Below, piece by piece: positions 9,769 to 20,310 of a DNA stretch of 64,000 nucleotides (the stretch's first letter is position 1; every line of letters starts with the position of its first letter). Under the pieces are notes generated by a model. The model was given only the letters and a program-made list of their open reading frames with translations. It searched no databases and was not told where the DNA came from. The stretch spans positions 1,790,209 to 1,854,208 of the forward strand of contig NW_019028979.1 in NCBI RefSeq assembly GCF_002105155.1, given 5' to 3'. A program made the translations under genes and the position numbers. The stretch comes from Lobosporangium transversale (lineage: Eukaryota; Mortierellomycota; Mortierellomycetes; Mortierellales; Mortierellaceae).

Positions 9769-11481
9769 ATGGCCTCTCACTCGTCCACCCTTGGCATATT
9801 TACTCGACCCTTGCTGCTCCTTCTCCTTAGCTTCCTAGCCCCACTTTTTCAGGACATCTCAATCACCCATGCACAAAACACTTCTGCGCAAGTCGCCCCT
9901 ATCCCTAATACTCAGATGCCATATGCGCGAGTGGGATCAAAGTTTTATGTCCAGAGTGGTCCGCGCTCTGCAAAAAGCACACCGGTTTTCTCTTTAGACC
10001 TTACAACATCATGGTCGGTCAATGCACCTGCCTGGACAGCTGAAAAATTCGGCAATATCTCCAATGACCCATATAGTTGGGGAGTAGGTGATAATCAATC
10101 CTTACTTGTACTCTATGATAATCCTGGTACAACATATCATCGAGTCAATGTTACCAATCCCGATGCAAAATGGAGAACCATTGCAATGTTGCGGCCCGTT
10201 GAATGTCCTGTACGTGACACTGTTATCGATTCCAGGACTGGGTGGATGTATACCTCTAATAAAATTGATGAGTTTGATGAGCCCGATACTTTGTGTGTAG
10301 ACGACAGAGATGGTGCTTACGCGGTTCCTGATATTGTTCCTTCCGGCATTTTTGGCGAGAGAATCATTGATGGTGCTGTTTACAATAACGCCAGACAATC
10401 CCTTATGAACGGATACAAACGCTTAGCGGACAAGACTTGGGGATACCTCCTAGAGTACTCGATCAATAAAGACAAATGGTCAAACTATGTAAATACCCAT
10501 AACATCCTTATTCGATTTACGTTCTATGTCTTTTTTCCCTTGACTCGACAGGATAATTGACTGAATCGCATCCAATGTTTCCTGTTCATAACTTCCTTTA
10601 GAACGTAACAGGGCAGCTTCCAACTAAGAGAGAGCAAAATTGCATGGCCATCGGTAATGGCTTTTGATTTCCTTTTATTCATATTAATTTTATTACAACT
10701 CTTCGTGCGACCAGTGGTCCCAACACTTGTGCTTTAAAATCTTACACTCTTGGGCTTACATATGATAGACACAAATGGGACCAAGATTGTTGTCTTTGGG
10801 GGCTCTACTCCAGATGCTAGTAATCCTACAAAGCTGAAGCCTTCTCCTGAGTTGTTTGTACTAGATCTTAAATCAAGACAGTGGAGAAAGGCGCCTAATG
10901 CAGCTTCATCTCGAGCCAATGCTGCTTGCATCCTGGTCGAGGATCAGTTCATAGTCTGGGGTGGCCAGAATACTAAAAACCCAAGTGGTGATGGATCGAT
11001 TTTGCTGTTCGACCTATCCAAGTTTGAATGGGTTACAACTTATACACCTCCGAGTTACCTACTGCCCACCAAACCGACTACCACCGCGTCTCCAGGACCT
11101 TCAGTAACGTCTGAGGCTCCTGCTCCGACGAAGAATGAATCTTCAAGTATTAATATTGGAGCCATTATAGGAGGGGTTATCGGAGCCTTGGCTGCTATAG
11201 CGATTGTTGCAGGAGTGTTCATTTACAGGCGGCGGAAACAAAAGAACCAGAAGAGCGAGATCCCTGGAACGAAAGATGTCAAGCAAGGACATGCTCCGCC
11301 TGAACACTATGGCAAGCAAGAGCATGGCTTAATGGAAGGAGTGTCCGAAGATTATGGCAAAACTCCAGTTTACAGTCCTCAGCTGGTTAATGTCAGCTCG
11401 CGCCATCCTCAGCAAACACCTATTCTAAGTGGGGATCCTCATGGTGAACCTGCTCCAAAATATGAAGCTACAGAACACTAG
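9769..11481 (+). CDS. Gene C: kelch-like single-pass membrane protein, subfamily 1
   Basis: Exons 9769-10488, 10602-10653 (52 nt) and 10769-11481 give 494 aa. The ATG at 9769 sits in the same CCGCAACC context as A, E and H and starts a hydrophobic signal peptide ending near THAQ. The ectodomain follows the subfamily 1 pattern (MPYARVGSKFYVQSG, cysteines in VECPV and DTLCVDD, KIVVFGG, FIVWGGQN). The stalk, the helix GAIIGGVIGALAAIAI and tail PQQTPILSGDPHGEP are almost identical to gene E, including about 100 nt of 3' flank. The ectodomain is distinct from E, so the two share only their 3' halves. It is followed by a truncated subfamily 2 relic. Confidence 0.8.
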
Positions 11482-11789
11482 GCCGCATTGATGATTAGAG
11501 TAACTACTTATATATAAAAAAGTAAAAAATGGTATGGCACTTTATTCTTTGGCATAGATTGAAGATCATTTTTATGCTACATGCGTCCGACAGCTGCAGG
11601 TTAAGAAGCAAGTATGAGGGGACCAAAGCAATGTGTTGAAAAGCTCAATGAGAATGGGCGGAGCGCTTTATCCCGTAAATTGATTCTCTTTCATTCTAGT
11701 TTCCTCTTACACCTTATGTTCGCTTCTCATACCGCAGTTGGCTTGTTGATTATCTATTTCGTTGTGTCTAAATAATCCTTTCAAGGATA
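11482..11789 (+). other. Dyad spacer after gene C
   Basis: This spacer between C and its broken partner matches the 3' flank of E up to about 11600. It then matches the 5' flank of subfamily 2 genes (GCTACATGCG, CTGCAGGTTAAG, TTCTCTTTCATTCTAG-like blocks also seen at 15415-15540 before gene D). It supports the dyad arrangement. Confidence 0.5.
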
Positions 11790-12010
11790 AATCATGGACT
11801 GTACTACATATCATTGTCTCCTGCTTCTCTATTTCTATCATCTCCTTGCAAGCTTTACCTCTGCTCTTCTATATACCCCTGTCCCTGTCCCTATCGTCCC
11901 TCAGCTGCTGGCGCTCAGACAAGTTCCAAAGCAAATGCTCGTATGCGCTTTGCTCAATTTGGCTCGAGCTGTTAAATGCTTCAGGCAAGTGCGGACTCAA
12001 AGAGATTAAA
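11790..12010 (+). pseudogene. Truncated subfamily 2 gene (signal peptide and N-terminus only)
   Basis: The sequence GTCCCTCAGCTGCTGGCGCTCAGACAAGTTC and the following codons match, in a shifted frame, the STVGAQTSPEANTRMPFAQIGSR start of genes D and B. It then stops abruptly near 12000. No downstream exon is visible, so only about 70 codons remain. It lies where the second gene of the C dyad should be. Confidence 0.6.
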
Positions 12011-12790
12011 CGCTGTTTATTATTGTAGTTAAGCTGGAGCATTATATGGACTCCGTCATAACTGCCACTAATTACTCTAACCTATGAATAAAGCCCTTCT
12101 TTTGTCTTTCTCTTTTTGTCCGAGCAAACGAAATGTATACTAAACCTCAGAAACGAGTGTCAGCAAATGAATCATAAATTTCTCCAGCATTCTTTTTATA
12201 TATTATTACTCTTAACAGAAATAGTGGAGAGGAATTAATTCAGTGAGCTATTCCAATCTGTTCTGTAGCTCTTCGTCGGACGGGAGATGCGGCTCGGCGG
12301 AGAAAAAATCCATCAGTCCTTCAAAGAAGTGTCCATATAATAATGAAGATGGTGTGGAATGATGCAGGCTCGCGGCTCTAGTATTTATTTGGAGCTGGAT
12401 CATCGAGAGTTGGATATCTTAATTGTCTTGTTTGGCTTTGAGTTACTTTCGGAGGATGCCCTTGAATGTGTGGACAAATCTCTCCGCCACACTATTCGAG
12501 TGTGGATGATATAGTATTGAGAGTCTTGCTCTATTTGGGGCTTTTGCGTCATGAGCCGGAACTCTATCGATGGATTCAGTGCTATTAGGACTTTGGATAC
12601 TCTTAGTACAGAATAACTTGAAGGAAGTGCAATGGTTTCTTGATTAGACAAAGCTCCAAGATAAAATCCTTGTGCAGATATCAACCGCTACTAAAGCGCA
12701 GTTATCGCCTCGGGCACTAGTTTCAAACGTAGCTAAGTCGATAGAAATAAGTTTGGACCCTGACCTTAAATTAGGATCACTTTAGGAACG
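12011..12790. other. No gene recognised; minus-strand 94-codon ORF
   Basis: No family is recognised. A 94-codon minus-strand open frame (12684-12400) ends in a Ser/Arg/Lys-rich segment. It lies next to the Gypsy relic and could be decayed element DNA, but I cannot show this. Confidence 0.2.
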
Positions 12791-12799
12791 CTGCCGCGA

Positions 12800-13725
12800 G
12801 ACAAGTCCCTCTGATCGTTATGACCTATTGTGGATTAGCATCGCCGGGCAGCCACGTTTGTGTATCCGGAATGATCCTAACATCCGCTCTCCTACTTCAT
12901 GTTGCATATGATTCTTCCATGGCATGCCACGAGGTATTATATCGGCCAGAGACTCAAGATTCACAGGACACTTCTAGATCACATTAGTGGAGCGCTTGAG
13001 GACTAAACTCCATATGTCCACAGTGTTCCACCCCAGGCAGGCGGACAGACGGAGCGAGCTAACAGGATCCTAGAGGAAATGCCACAATAATATGTCTCGT
13101 ACAAACAGAATGATTGGGATTTGCTCTTACCAATAATGGGATTTCCATACAACAACCCCTCCGCAGCTTTTTCTCCCTTTTTCCTAAGCCACAGGCATCA
13201 TCCCATTGTTCCATCATCCCCTACTGAAACCGCCGACAACAGATGTACCGGCTATCTCTACCTTCATTTCCACTCAAGCTCCTACGTTGGTGCAAGCACA
13301 AAACGCAATAGCAGCAGCTCAGGGCATCCAAAAACGTCAGGCAGATAAAATATGATCATCCGCTAGATTTGTTGTAGGCGATAGTGCCGTACTGAATACG
13401 GAGTATATTACTGTCGCCCACGCCAATCAACTCTCCAAAAAGTAAAAATCGAAATTCATTGGACCGTTCAAAATCACAACGCATACAAGCTAGAGTCACC
13501 TTCGAACATGAAACAACATCCTGTCTTCAATACAGATTTATTATGGCATTATCACGAATTCCCGCAGGGTTTCGGCGAACTGGCATCTGCAAGGCCACCA
13601 GATTTTGTCGATGGCGAAGAAGAATATGAAGTGGGAAAGATTCTGGATTACAAACTATTTGGCATAAAATCCCCAAGTGGCTCGTGAAATGGAAGGAATA
13701 CCCTGACGAAGAAGCTTTTTTTCTG
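12800..13725 (+). mobile_element. Decayed Ty3/Gypsy chromovirus: integrase and chromodomain remnants
   Basis: Several conserved pieces appear in different frames with stops between them. FHGMPRGIISARDSRFTG starts at about 12915 (integrase core, usual form ISDRDSRFTS, with its D changed to A here). PPQAGGQTERANRILEE starts at about 13030 (usual HPQTDGQTERVNR). WDLLLPIMGFPYNN starts at about 13110. At 13590-13720 there is a chromodomain start (VDGEEEYEVGKILD) and, after a shift, WLVKWKEYPDEEA. Reverse transcriptase was not found, so this is a 3' remnant. It lies inside the kelch-like cluster between C and D and is inactive. Confidence 0.75.
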
Positions 13726-14400
13726 TTGTTATTTCATTTCTTTCTTCCATTCTCCTTTCTACTATTTCCTATCTTCTCTACCTCCCTTCCTTTTATCTTC
13801 CTTTTCTGTCCACCTCAGCGTGGTAGCAACTGTCATCTCCTCCATCAATCTACGACGTTCCTGTGCTCACTCCTTCACACTCATATCCTGGATCTGCAGT
13901 GCGCGGAGCTCAATCACTATCAACAAAGAACACTCCCTTATCATCGACAGCCTCGGCCCCCTTATAACGACTCCTCTTCTGTCGCCTCTCCAGCTTTTCA
14001 CGACCATCCTCTCCATCGATACTGCATATTGTCAATCGCCGGATTTACAGATGTCAGGCGGACTCCAGTCTCCTCCACCTCCGGCTTCGCTGGAGTACTC
14101 GGCATCCCGATTTCACTTAGACACACCTTTGATTGTTACTATTTATGGAACTGTTGAGTTCCTTGATTTGTCCTACCAAGGCATCCTGAATCTGTGCCCT
14201 CTGGTTAGCGAGTTCGCTCAAGGCCCAGGTAAGTGTCTCCTTATCAAAGTCGATTTGTAATTAACAAGAACAAAGATGGGTCTAGAAGAAGTCTGAGGAT
14301 GTTTATTGCCTAAAGTCTCTAGCTGCAGCGACGTACGAGCCGATACTAATATAGGTATTGTATAATGTGTACAAGTAAGCAATGTGAGTAATGCGTTTGC
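13726..14400 (+). other. Possible LTR/leader remnant after the chromodomain
   Basis: A C/T-rich stretch (13735-13815) follows the chromodomain. A roughly 145-codon open frame (13820-14260) then contains MSGGLQSPPPPASLE-like sequence of low complexity. The position suggests LTR or gag-leader DNA, but I found no direct repeats, primer-binding site or polypurine tract to prove it. Confidence 0.25.
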
Positions 14401-14416
14401 ACAATTTTAATCAACT

Positions 14417-14680
14417 TTACCTGGCATCATTGTACCTTAGGAACATCAAGGGTTTCTTTTTCAGTGTCACTTCTTTTTGAAGTCTGTAGCTCCTCAGAGG
14501 CATCGTGGCATGTTTGATATCTAGTTCAGCATTGTTGCCTAATTCGACAACATTCTCCATCGTATCGACGACAAAATTCGCCACCAACAAGCTTCCAATG
14601 GGTGTTGAGCCTGAGCCAATTTCGGGTGGAGCGTCCATATCAACATCTTCGTTAATTAGAACTTTATTAATGTCAGGCAT
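14417..14680 (-). CDS. Hypothetical 87-aa ORF
   Basis: A small minus-strand ORF starts with an acidic segment (NEDVDMDAPPE) and ends with a basic segment. No family is recognised. It lies between retroelement debris and the 15-kb relic, so a fragment of a mobile element is as likely as a gene. Confidence 0.2.
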   Translation of the reverse strand: MPDINKVLINEDVDMDAPPEIGSGSTPIGSLLVANFVVDTMENVVELGNNAELDIKHATMPLRSYRLQKEVTLKKKPLMFLRYNDAR

Positions 14681-14997
14681 GGTTACAATAAAAAATGAGT
14701 TGAAGTTATGGAGAAGAGCAAATCCTTGAGCACGCGGCTGCTCTAGAGAAATGATCAGACAGCAAAGTTTAACCTGTCTATCTTTCTAGTCATGGCCTCC
14801 TTAGTCGAATAAGCCTATAGAACTCAGGGATGATATAGAACCAATGACCATCATCCTGTCCTCCTAGTAACGCTGATGTTAATGCTACACCGGATATTTC
14901 GCCTTTGTTCCAACTTACTTGAATAAGTCAATTCAGCGAACTCTGCTCCAATACACCAATAAATACCGTAGCCATTTAATATAGACAGCAGTAAATC

Positions 14998-15222
14998 ACC
15001 AATCCCAAACCATCTGGGTCATTGGGGATATTGCCGAGATTTTCAGCTGTTCAAGCAAGCGCATTGACTGACCATGATGTTGTGAGTTCTAAAGAGAAAT
15101 CGATATATTTCTTGCAGAATGTGGGCCGCTATGAACATCCTGAAAAGTGAGGTTAGGAAGCAGAGGAGAAAGAGCAACAAGACTCGAGTAAATATGTCGA
15201 GGGAGGACAAGTAAGGGGTCAT
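14998..15222 (-). pseudogene. Truncated subfamily 1 exon 1 relic
   Basis: On the minus strand an ATG at 15220-15222 begins a signal peptide like that of C and F. The frame then jumps, with a deletion of the VAPIPNTQMPYARVGSKF region, to HSGPHSARN, and continues in broken frame to the ENFGN-like segment near 15000. A 23-nt inverted copy of the GGGCGAATATT upstream block is at 15331-15354. It is oriented opposite to its neighbour D. Confidence 0.6.
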
Positions 15223-15609
15223 GATTGCGGCCGAGGGATAAAGCCCTCAACAGCTGTGGAGGGGACGTTGGCATGAAAAGAGGAATGAGGAAGCATTTCT
15301 TCTTCCATCGTCCATGTTGACTGTAAGGAAGGCGAAAATTTGCCCACTTCTGAGCCTATGTGCAGACACTATGAAAAGCTACACCCAACAGCTCCGCCCA
15401 TTGGAGATATTATTTTTTTGCTACATGCATCTGATAGTTGCGGACTGCAGGTAAGCACAAGGTGGATGTATTGAAAAGTTAATCAGTGAGCACTTGATTC
15501 ATGTCATGGATTCTCTTTCATTCTCGTCTTCTCTCACATTTCATCTTTCCTTCTTATGGCACAGCTGTCTTTCTCTTCCAGGATATACCGAGAGCCGTAT
15601 TCATATGTT

Positions 15610-17235
15610 ATGATCTCCCGCCTTTCCGTTTCGACCGTTTCCTCTGGAGCTATATCACTGTTCGTTTATAGGTTCCTGTCCCTAATTCTCCACCATGCCT
15701 CAACTGTTGGCGCTCAGACAAGTCCCGAGGCAAACACTCGTATGCCCTTTGCTCAAATTGGCTCGAGACTCTATGTCCAAGGTGGTTCAAAAAGCGGGCC
15801 TTTTTTCTCTGTTGATCTCGTAGATCTTGCAGCATCATGGCCTTTTGATACTGTCCGTTGGGCGGTCCATAATTATGGAGAGTTCACAAGCGACCACGCG
15901 CATCACGGCATAGGCATCAACCAAACGCTTTACATGAAGGGTAGGACTGTTATTCAGGATAGCTTTCGGGCCAATGTCGCTGATTCGAATGCGAAATGGA
16001 GTCTTGTTCCTACCCCTGAGCCGAGGTTGTGTAGAACCCTGCAGGACTATGCTATAGACCCTCGAAATGGAATAATATACAGTTTCGCCTTTCTCTCTAA
16101 CAATACCATGTGCCTGCTTGGTGATTTCGAAAAGGGATGGGAAACTCGCCTCGTCAGTAATGGCTCGCTAACGGTTGTACCCGAATTTATTGGGGCTGCT
16201 TACAACAGCAACAGGAATAGTGTTATAGGGGGCTACAGGCTCGAAGAAGATACATCAACGGCGTATGTCACAGAATATCGAATCGACTCAAACTCATGGT
16301 CAACTATTGTAAGTGCTTCATTATCGCTTTGCATATCATATTCTTTCACCAAAAATGAAAGAGGGAAAAAATGATTCTCACTGAATGAAGGTCTGTTATT
16401 GATTGTTGATTAGCCTGTGAAAGGACAAGTTCCTGCCACAAGGGAGGCGAATTGCATGATCATTAGTATGTTTTCCTTATTGAAAGATAGTTTTTTTGAT
16501 GTTAGTTCTCTGATACACCGTTTATTCATTAGTATACTTGCCTTCCTTTTATCTTTAGATGAGGATAATACAAAGATTGTTGTCTTCGGAGGCTTCACTC
16601 CTGCAACTCGCGGTCCCTCAGGCTTTGTTGTTCCTTCTTCAGAAATCTTTGTCCTTGATCTCAATTCAGGAGAGTGGAAGAAGGGTCCTGATGCAGCTGA
16701 ACCACGAGCCAGTGCTGCCTGTGGCCTTGCTGGTGATCGGTTTGTAGCCTGGGGTGGTGAAAAAGATTCGACGAGCGACCCATATGATTCGATCGTTGTG
16801 TTTGATCTGGCCAAGTTTGAGTGGCTTAAGGCTTCCTCAGACGACCATCCATCTTCTACACCCTCTTCCGGCCCATCATCTTCAGGTATCCCTACAACTA
16901 AGGCTTCAAATACTAATATTGGAGCGATAGCAGGCGGAGCAGTAGCAGGGTTAGTCTTGGTAGCATTGATCGTAGCTGTCCTCATCTATAGAAGGCGAAA
17001 GCAGAGGTTGGGTGAAGGGCATGGACCCATTAAACAGAAGATAGTCGAACATAAAGACAACTCAGGCGAGTTAAGTGAAGACGAAGCATACTACAAGAAT
17101 GAACTCACATACCAAAACCCTCAGTTCATCTCATCACCACGCAGTCCTCAAGAGTACCCCTATTTGGGACGGGATCCGCAGGAAGCGCCGGGTTTCACTC
17201 ATGGCCATGATCAAGATAATATGGATCGTATTTAA
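15610..17235 (+). CDS. Gene D: kelch-like single-pass membrane protein, subfamily 2
   Basis: Exons 15610-16308, 16414-16465 (52 nt) and 16559-17235 give 475 aa. The frame is open from an ATG at 15556, but the start at 15610 aligns with B, G and I. The protein has a signal peptide, ectodomain (PRLCRTLQDYAID, NTMCLLG, KIVVFGG, FVAWGGEK), stalk, the helix GAIAGGAVAGLVLVAL and a tail PQEYPYLGRDPQ. It is a patchwork: intron 2 and the start of exon 3 match gene I, the central stretch from about 16700 to 16930 matches B/G, and from about 16930 it matches I again. Confidence 0.8.
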
Positions 17236-17884
17236 GAGGAATAGTTTGAACAATTAGTAGTATGTACTATAGACATTTAAATAATTTGAATGATGCCAGA
17301 ATGCAATATTGTATTTATCTCAAATAGATAATAATTTAGAGCAATAACCCTGATACAAAACCATGGTTTGCTGCCAACAGTCAGTCTTTTCAGTCTATGA
17401 ACCTTTTAGCCATAGTCAGTAATTGGCGTTTAGTGATCAGCGAGCTCGCACTATTTGTTTCCGACCTATGATAGTGGCTAAAGATGCAAACACGTCCTTC
17501 AATATCTCTCTGCATCTCTTTCCTTCTTCCTTTTTTTTTGCTGGATCACTTATCACCTTATAAACAGATCACTTTGTAGCAAGCCCTTGCTAACGTGCCA
17601 TCATAATACCAAAGCAAGAGAGGAAATAAGAAGAAAAATAAAAATAAAAAAATAAAAGTGGGAAAAAAGATTGGTTTCTCTACTCTACTCCACTTAACCT
17701 TTCACTTTCCCCCTCTTCTTCAACGCGACTTTCTTTAGTTGGTAATTATTTATCTTCACTTGGTTCCCCCCAGACCATTCTATGAGCGAATTAATTGCAT
17801 AACCTTATTCATTTCGCCTACCCCCTTATGCTCAGAAGTGGGCGAATATTCGCCTTCCTCAGGATAGTGTCCATAACAGTTAGA
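17236..17884 (+). other. Spacer D-E with E upstream flank
   Basis: Positions 17240-17530 resemble the subfamily 2 3' flank (GGTTTGCTGCC block shared with B, G and I). After a purine-rich A/T stretch, the 20-nt block CTCAGAAGTGGGCGAATATT occurs at 17831. At about 17885 near-perfect identity with the H upstream region begins. Confidence 0.45.
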
Positions 17885-18067
17885 GAGGATGGAGAAAGAG
17901 AATGCACATCTCTTTCCTCATGACCTGACCTGATTCATCCCAGCTTTCTCATTCCTTTCCTTTGTCTTGTCCGAAAAAAAAAAGAAAATAAAAAAGAGAG
18001 AACACTTTCCCTTTTTGAGACTGTTCCTTCCACCAGCTTTGGAGAGCTTTGTTATTCTGCCGCAACC

Positions 18068-19759
18068 ATGACCTCTCACTCGTCCTCCTTTGGCATATTC
18101 ACTCGAGCCTTGCCGCTTCTCTTCCTTTGCTTTCTATCCACTCCATTCCAGGTTATCTCAAGCATTCATGCACAAATCGCTCCAATCCCTAATACTCGAA
18201 TGCCATATGCACAAGTGGGATCAAAGTTTTATGTCCAGAGCGGTCCACGCTCTGCTAATAACACATCGGTTTTCTCGTTAGATCTTACAACATCATGGTC
18301 GGTCGATACACCTGCTTGGACAGCTGAGGCTTTCGGCGATATCCCCAATGACCCAGATAGTTGGGCAGTAACCGATGATAGATCCTTAGTGATACACTAC
18401 CCGAATAATGGAACCTTTAAGCGAGTCAATATTACTAATCCCAATGCACAATGGAGAACGATTGACTTTTTTTGGACTCAGCAGTGCCTTCACTTTGCAC
18501 ATGAGATTAGTATGGATCTCAGGACCGGATGGACGTATACCTTTTCCATGGATTTGCCAACGAGCATGTGTGTGGACCAAAGAATATCACAGTCTCCATA
18601 CATACGTCGGATTCCCGATGACTTATTTGGGCAGAGAATGATTCATGGTGCTGTCTACAACAGTGCCAGGGCATCATTCATGTTAGGATACAGGCGATTA
18701 ATGGACAATGTCTGGGGTTACCTTTTGGAATACTCGATCGATGCCAATTCATGGTCACTGTTTGTAAGTGTCCATCCCACTCTTATTCTGATCTTTACTT
18801 TCTTTATTAAAACGGTCAGTCATCTATAGACTCGATATGACTATTGACTCAGTACTATTCATCTCCTGTCCATACCTTTCTTTAGAATGTAATAGGTGAG
18901 GAACCAACCTTTAAACGTGAAAACTGCATGGCCATCGGTATTGTTTACTATATTCCTTACTCCTTTCATTCATGTCATATCTGTGAATGTAGTCCGCATG
19001 AGCAATGATTCTAATAACTGTGCTTTTATGCTCCTACCTCCTTGCGCTTTGTAAATGATAGATGCAAATGGGACCAAGATTGCTGTCTTTGGAGGCATTC
19101 CCGGGTGGGCGGAACCACCTACTCCTGAACTATATGTGCTGGATCTTAATTCGAAAGAGTGGAGAAAGGCTCCTAATGCGACTTCGCCTCGCAGCTTTCC
19201 TGCTTGTGCCCTGGTTGGGGACCAATTCATAATCTGGGGTGGCCAGAATACTAAAAACCCAAGTGGTGATGGATCAATGTTGTTATTCGATCTATCCAAG
19301 TTTGAATGGGTTACAACTTATACACCTCCGAGTTACCTACTGCCCACCAAACCGACTACCACCGCGTCTCCAGGAGCTTCAGTAACGTCTGAGGCTCCTG
19401 CTCCGACGAAGCATGAATCTTCAAGTATTAATATTGGAGCCATTATAGGAGGGGTTATCGGAGCCTTGGCTGCTATAGCGATTGTTGCAGGAGTGTTCAT
19501 TTACAGGCGGCGGAAACAAAAGAACCAGAAGAGCGAGATCCCTGGAACGAAAGATGTCAAGCAAGGACATGCTCCGCCTGAACACTATGGCAAGCAAGAG
19601 CATGGCTTAATGGAAGGAGTGTCCGAAGATTATGGCAAAACTCCAGTTTACAGTCCTCAGCTGGTTAATGTCAGCTCGCGCCATCCTCAGCAAACGCCTA
19701 TTCTAGGTCGGGATCCTCATGGTGAACCTGCTCCAAAATATGAAGCTACAGAACACTAG
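18068..19759 (+). CDS. Gene E: kelch-like single-pass membrane protein, subfamily 1 (mosaic)
   Basis: Exons 18068-18763, 18886-18937 (52 nt) and 19062-19759 encode 481 aa. From about 17885 through the ectodomain it is nearly identical to H and A, with a few changes (for example DANSW for DTNSW, THESSS-type for TNESSS-type). From the transmembrane helix (IAIVAG) through the tail, stop codon and about 100 nt of 3' flank it is nearly identical to C instead. Domains are as in A: signal peptide, kelch-like ectodomain, stalk, one helix and a short tail with PQQTPILGRDPHGEP. The third exon ends in the same EYEATEH-like residues as C. Confidence 0.8.
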
Positions 19760-19924
19760 GCCGCATTGATGATTAGAGTAACTACTTATATATAAAAAAG
19801 TAAAAAATGGTATGGCACTTTATTCTTTGGCATAGATTGAAGATCATATTTCTGCTACATGCGCCCGATAGCTGCAGGCTACAAACAAGCGCAAATCAAA
19901 GTGAATGTATTGGAAACCCCAAAC

Positions 19925-20310
19925 GACGAGGGTTGTCTTCGGAGGCCGTACTCCTATATCTAGTACCTAGTGATCCCTCCGACTTCAATGTTACCTACCC
20001 TCTCAGAAATATTACTCTTGACCTTAATTCAAGAGAATGGAAGAAGGACCCTATTGTAGCTGAATCACGAGCCAATGCTGCCTGTAGCTTTTTTGGTGGT
20101 CGATACGTAGCTTATGGTGGCGACAAGGATTGAATAGTGACACTCTTGATACAAGCGTTACATTTAACATGGTCAAGTTTGAGTAGGTCACGGCTTCTTC
20201 GCGCCATCAACCGGCGTTAACGCCTCCTAATCTGGCAATCCCTTCGGCCTATCATATCCAACTGTCCCTACTACTGGGTCTTCCAATACTAATTTTGGAT
20301 AACAGTAGTG
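19925..20310 (+). pseudogene. Relic of a subfamily 2 third exon
   Basis: After a dyad-type spacer, remnants of exon 3 appear: RVVFGGRTP, ITLDLNSREWKKDP, ESRANAACSFFGGRYVAYGGDKD, then a stop and shifted MVKFE and stalk-like sequence up to a SNTNFG remnant at about 20300. Exons 1 and 2 and the helix are missing. It is the broken second gene of the E dyad. Confidence 0.7.

Noticed and set aside
16410-16985. Antisense open frame of 191 codons in gene D (and similar in B, G, I)
   Set aside because: It is a shadow of the real exons; its amino acids follow the complementary strand of the kelch and helix codons.
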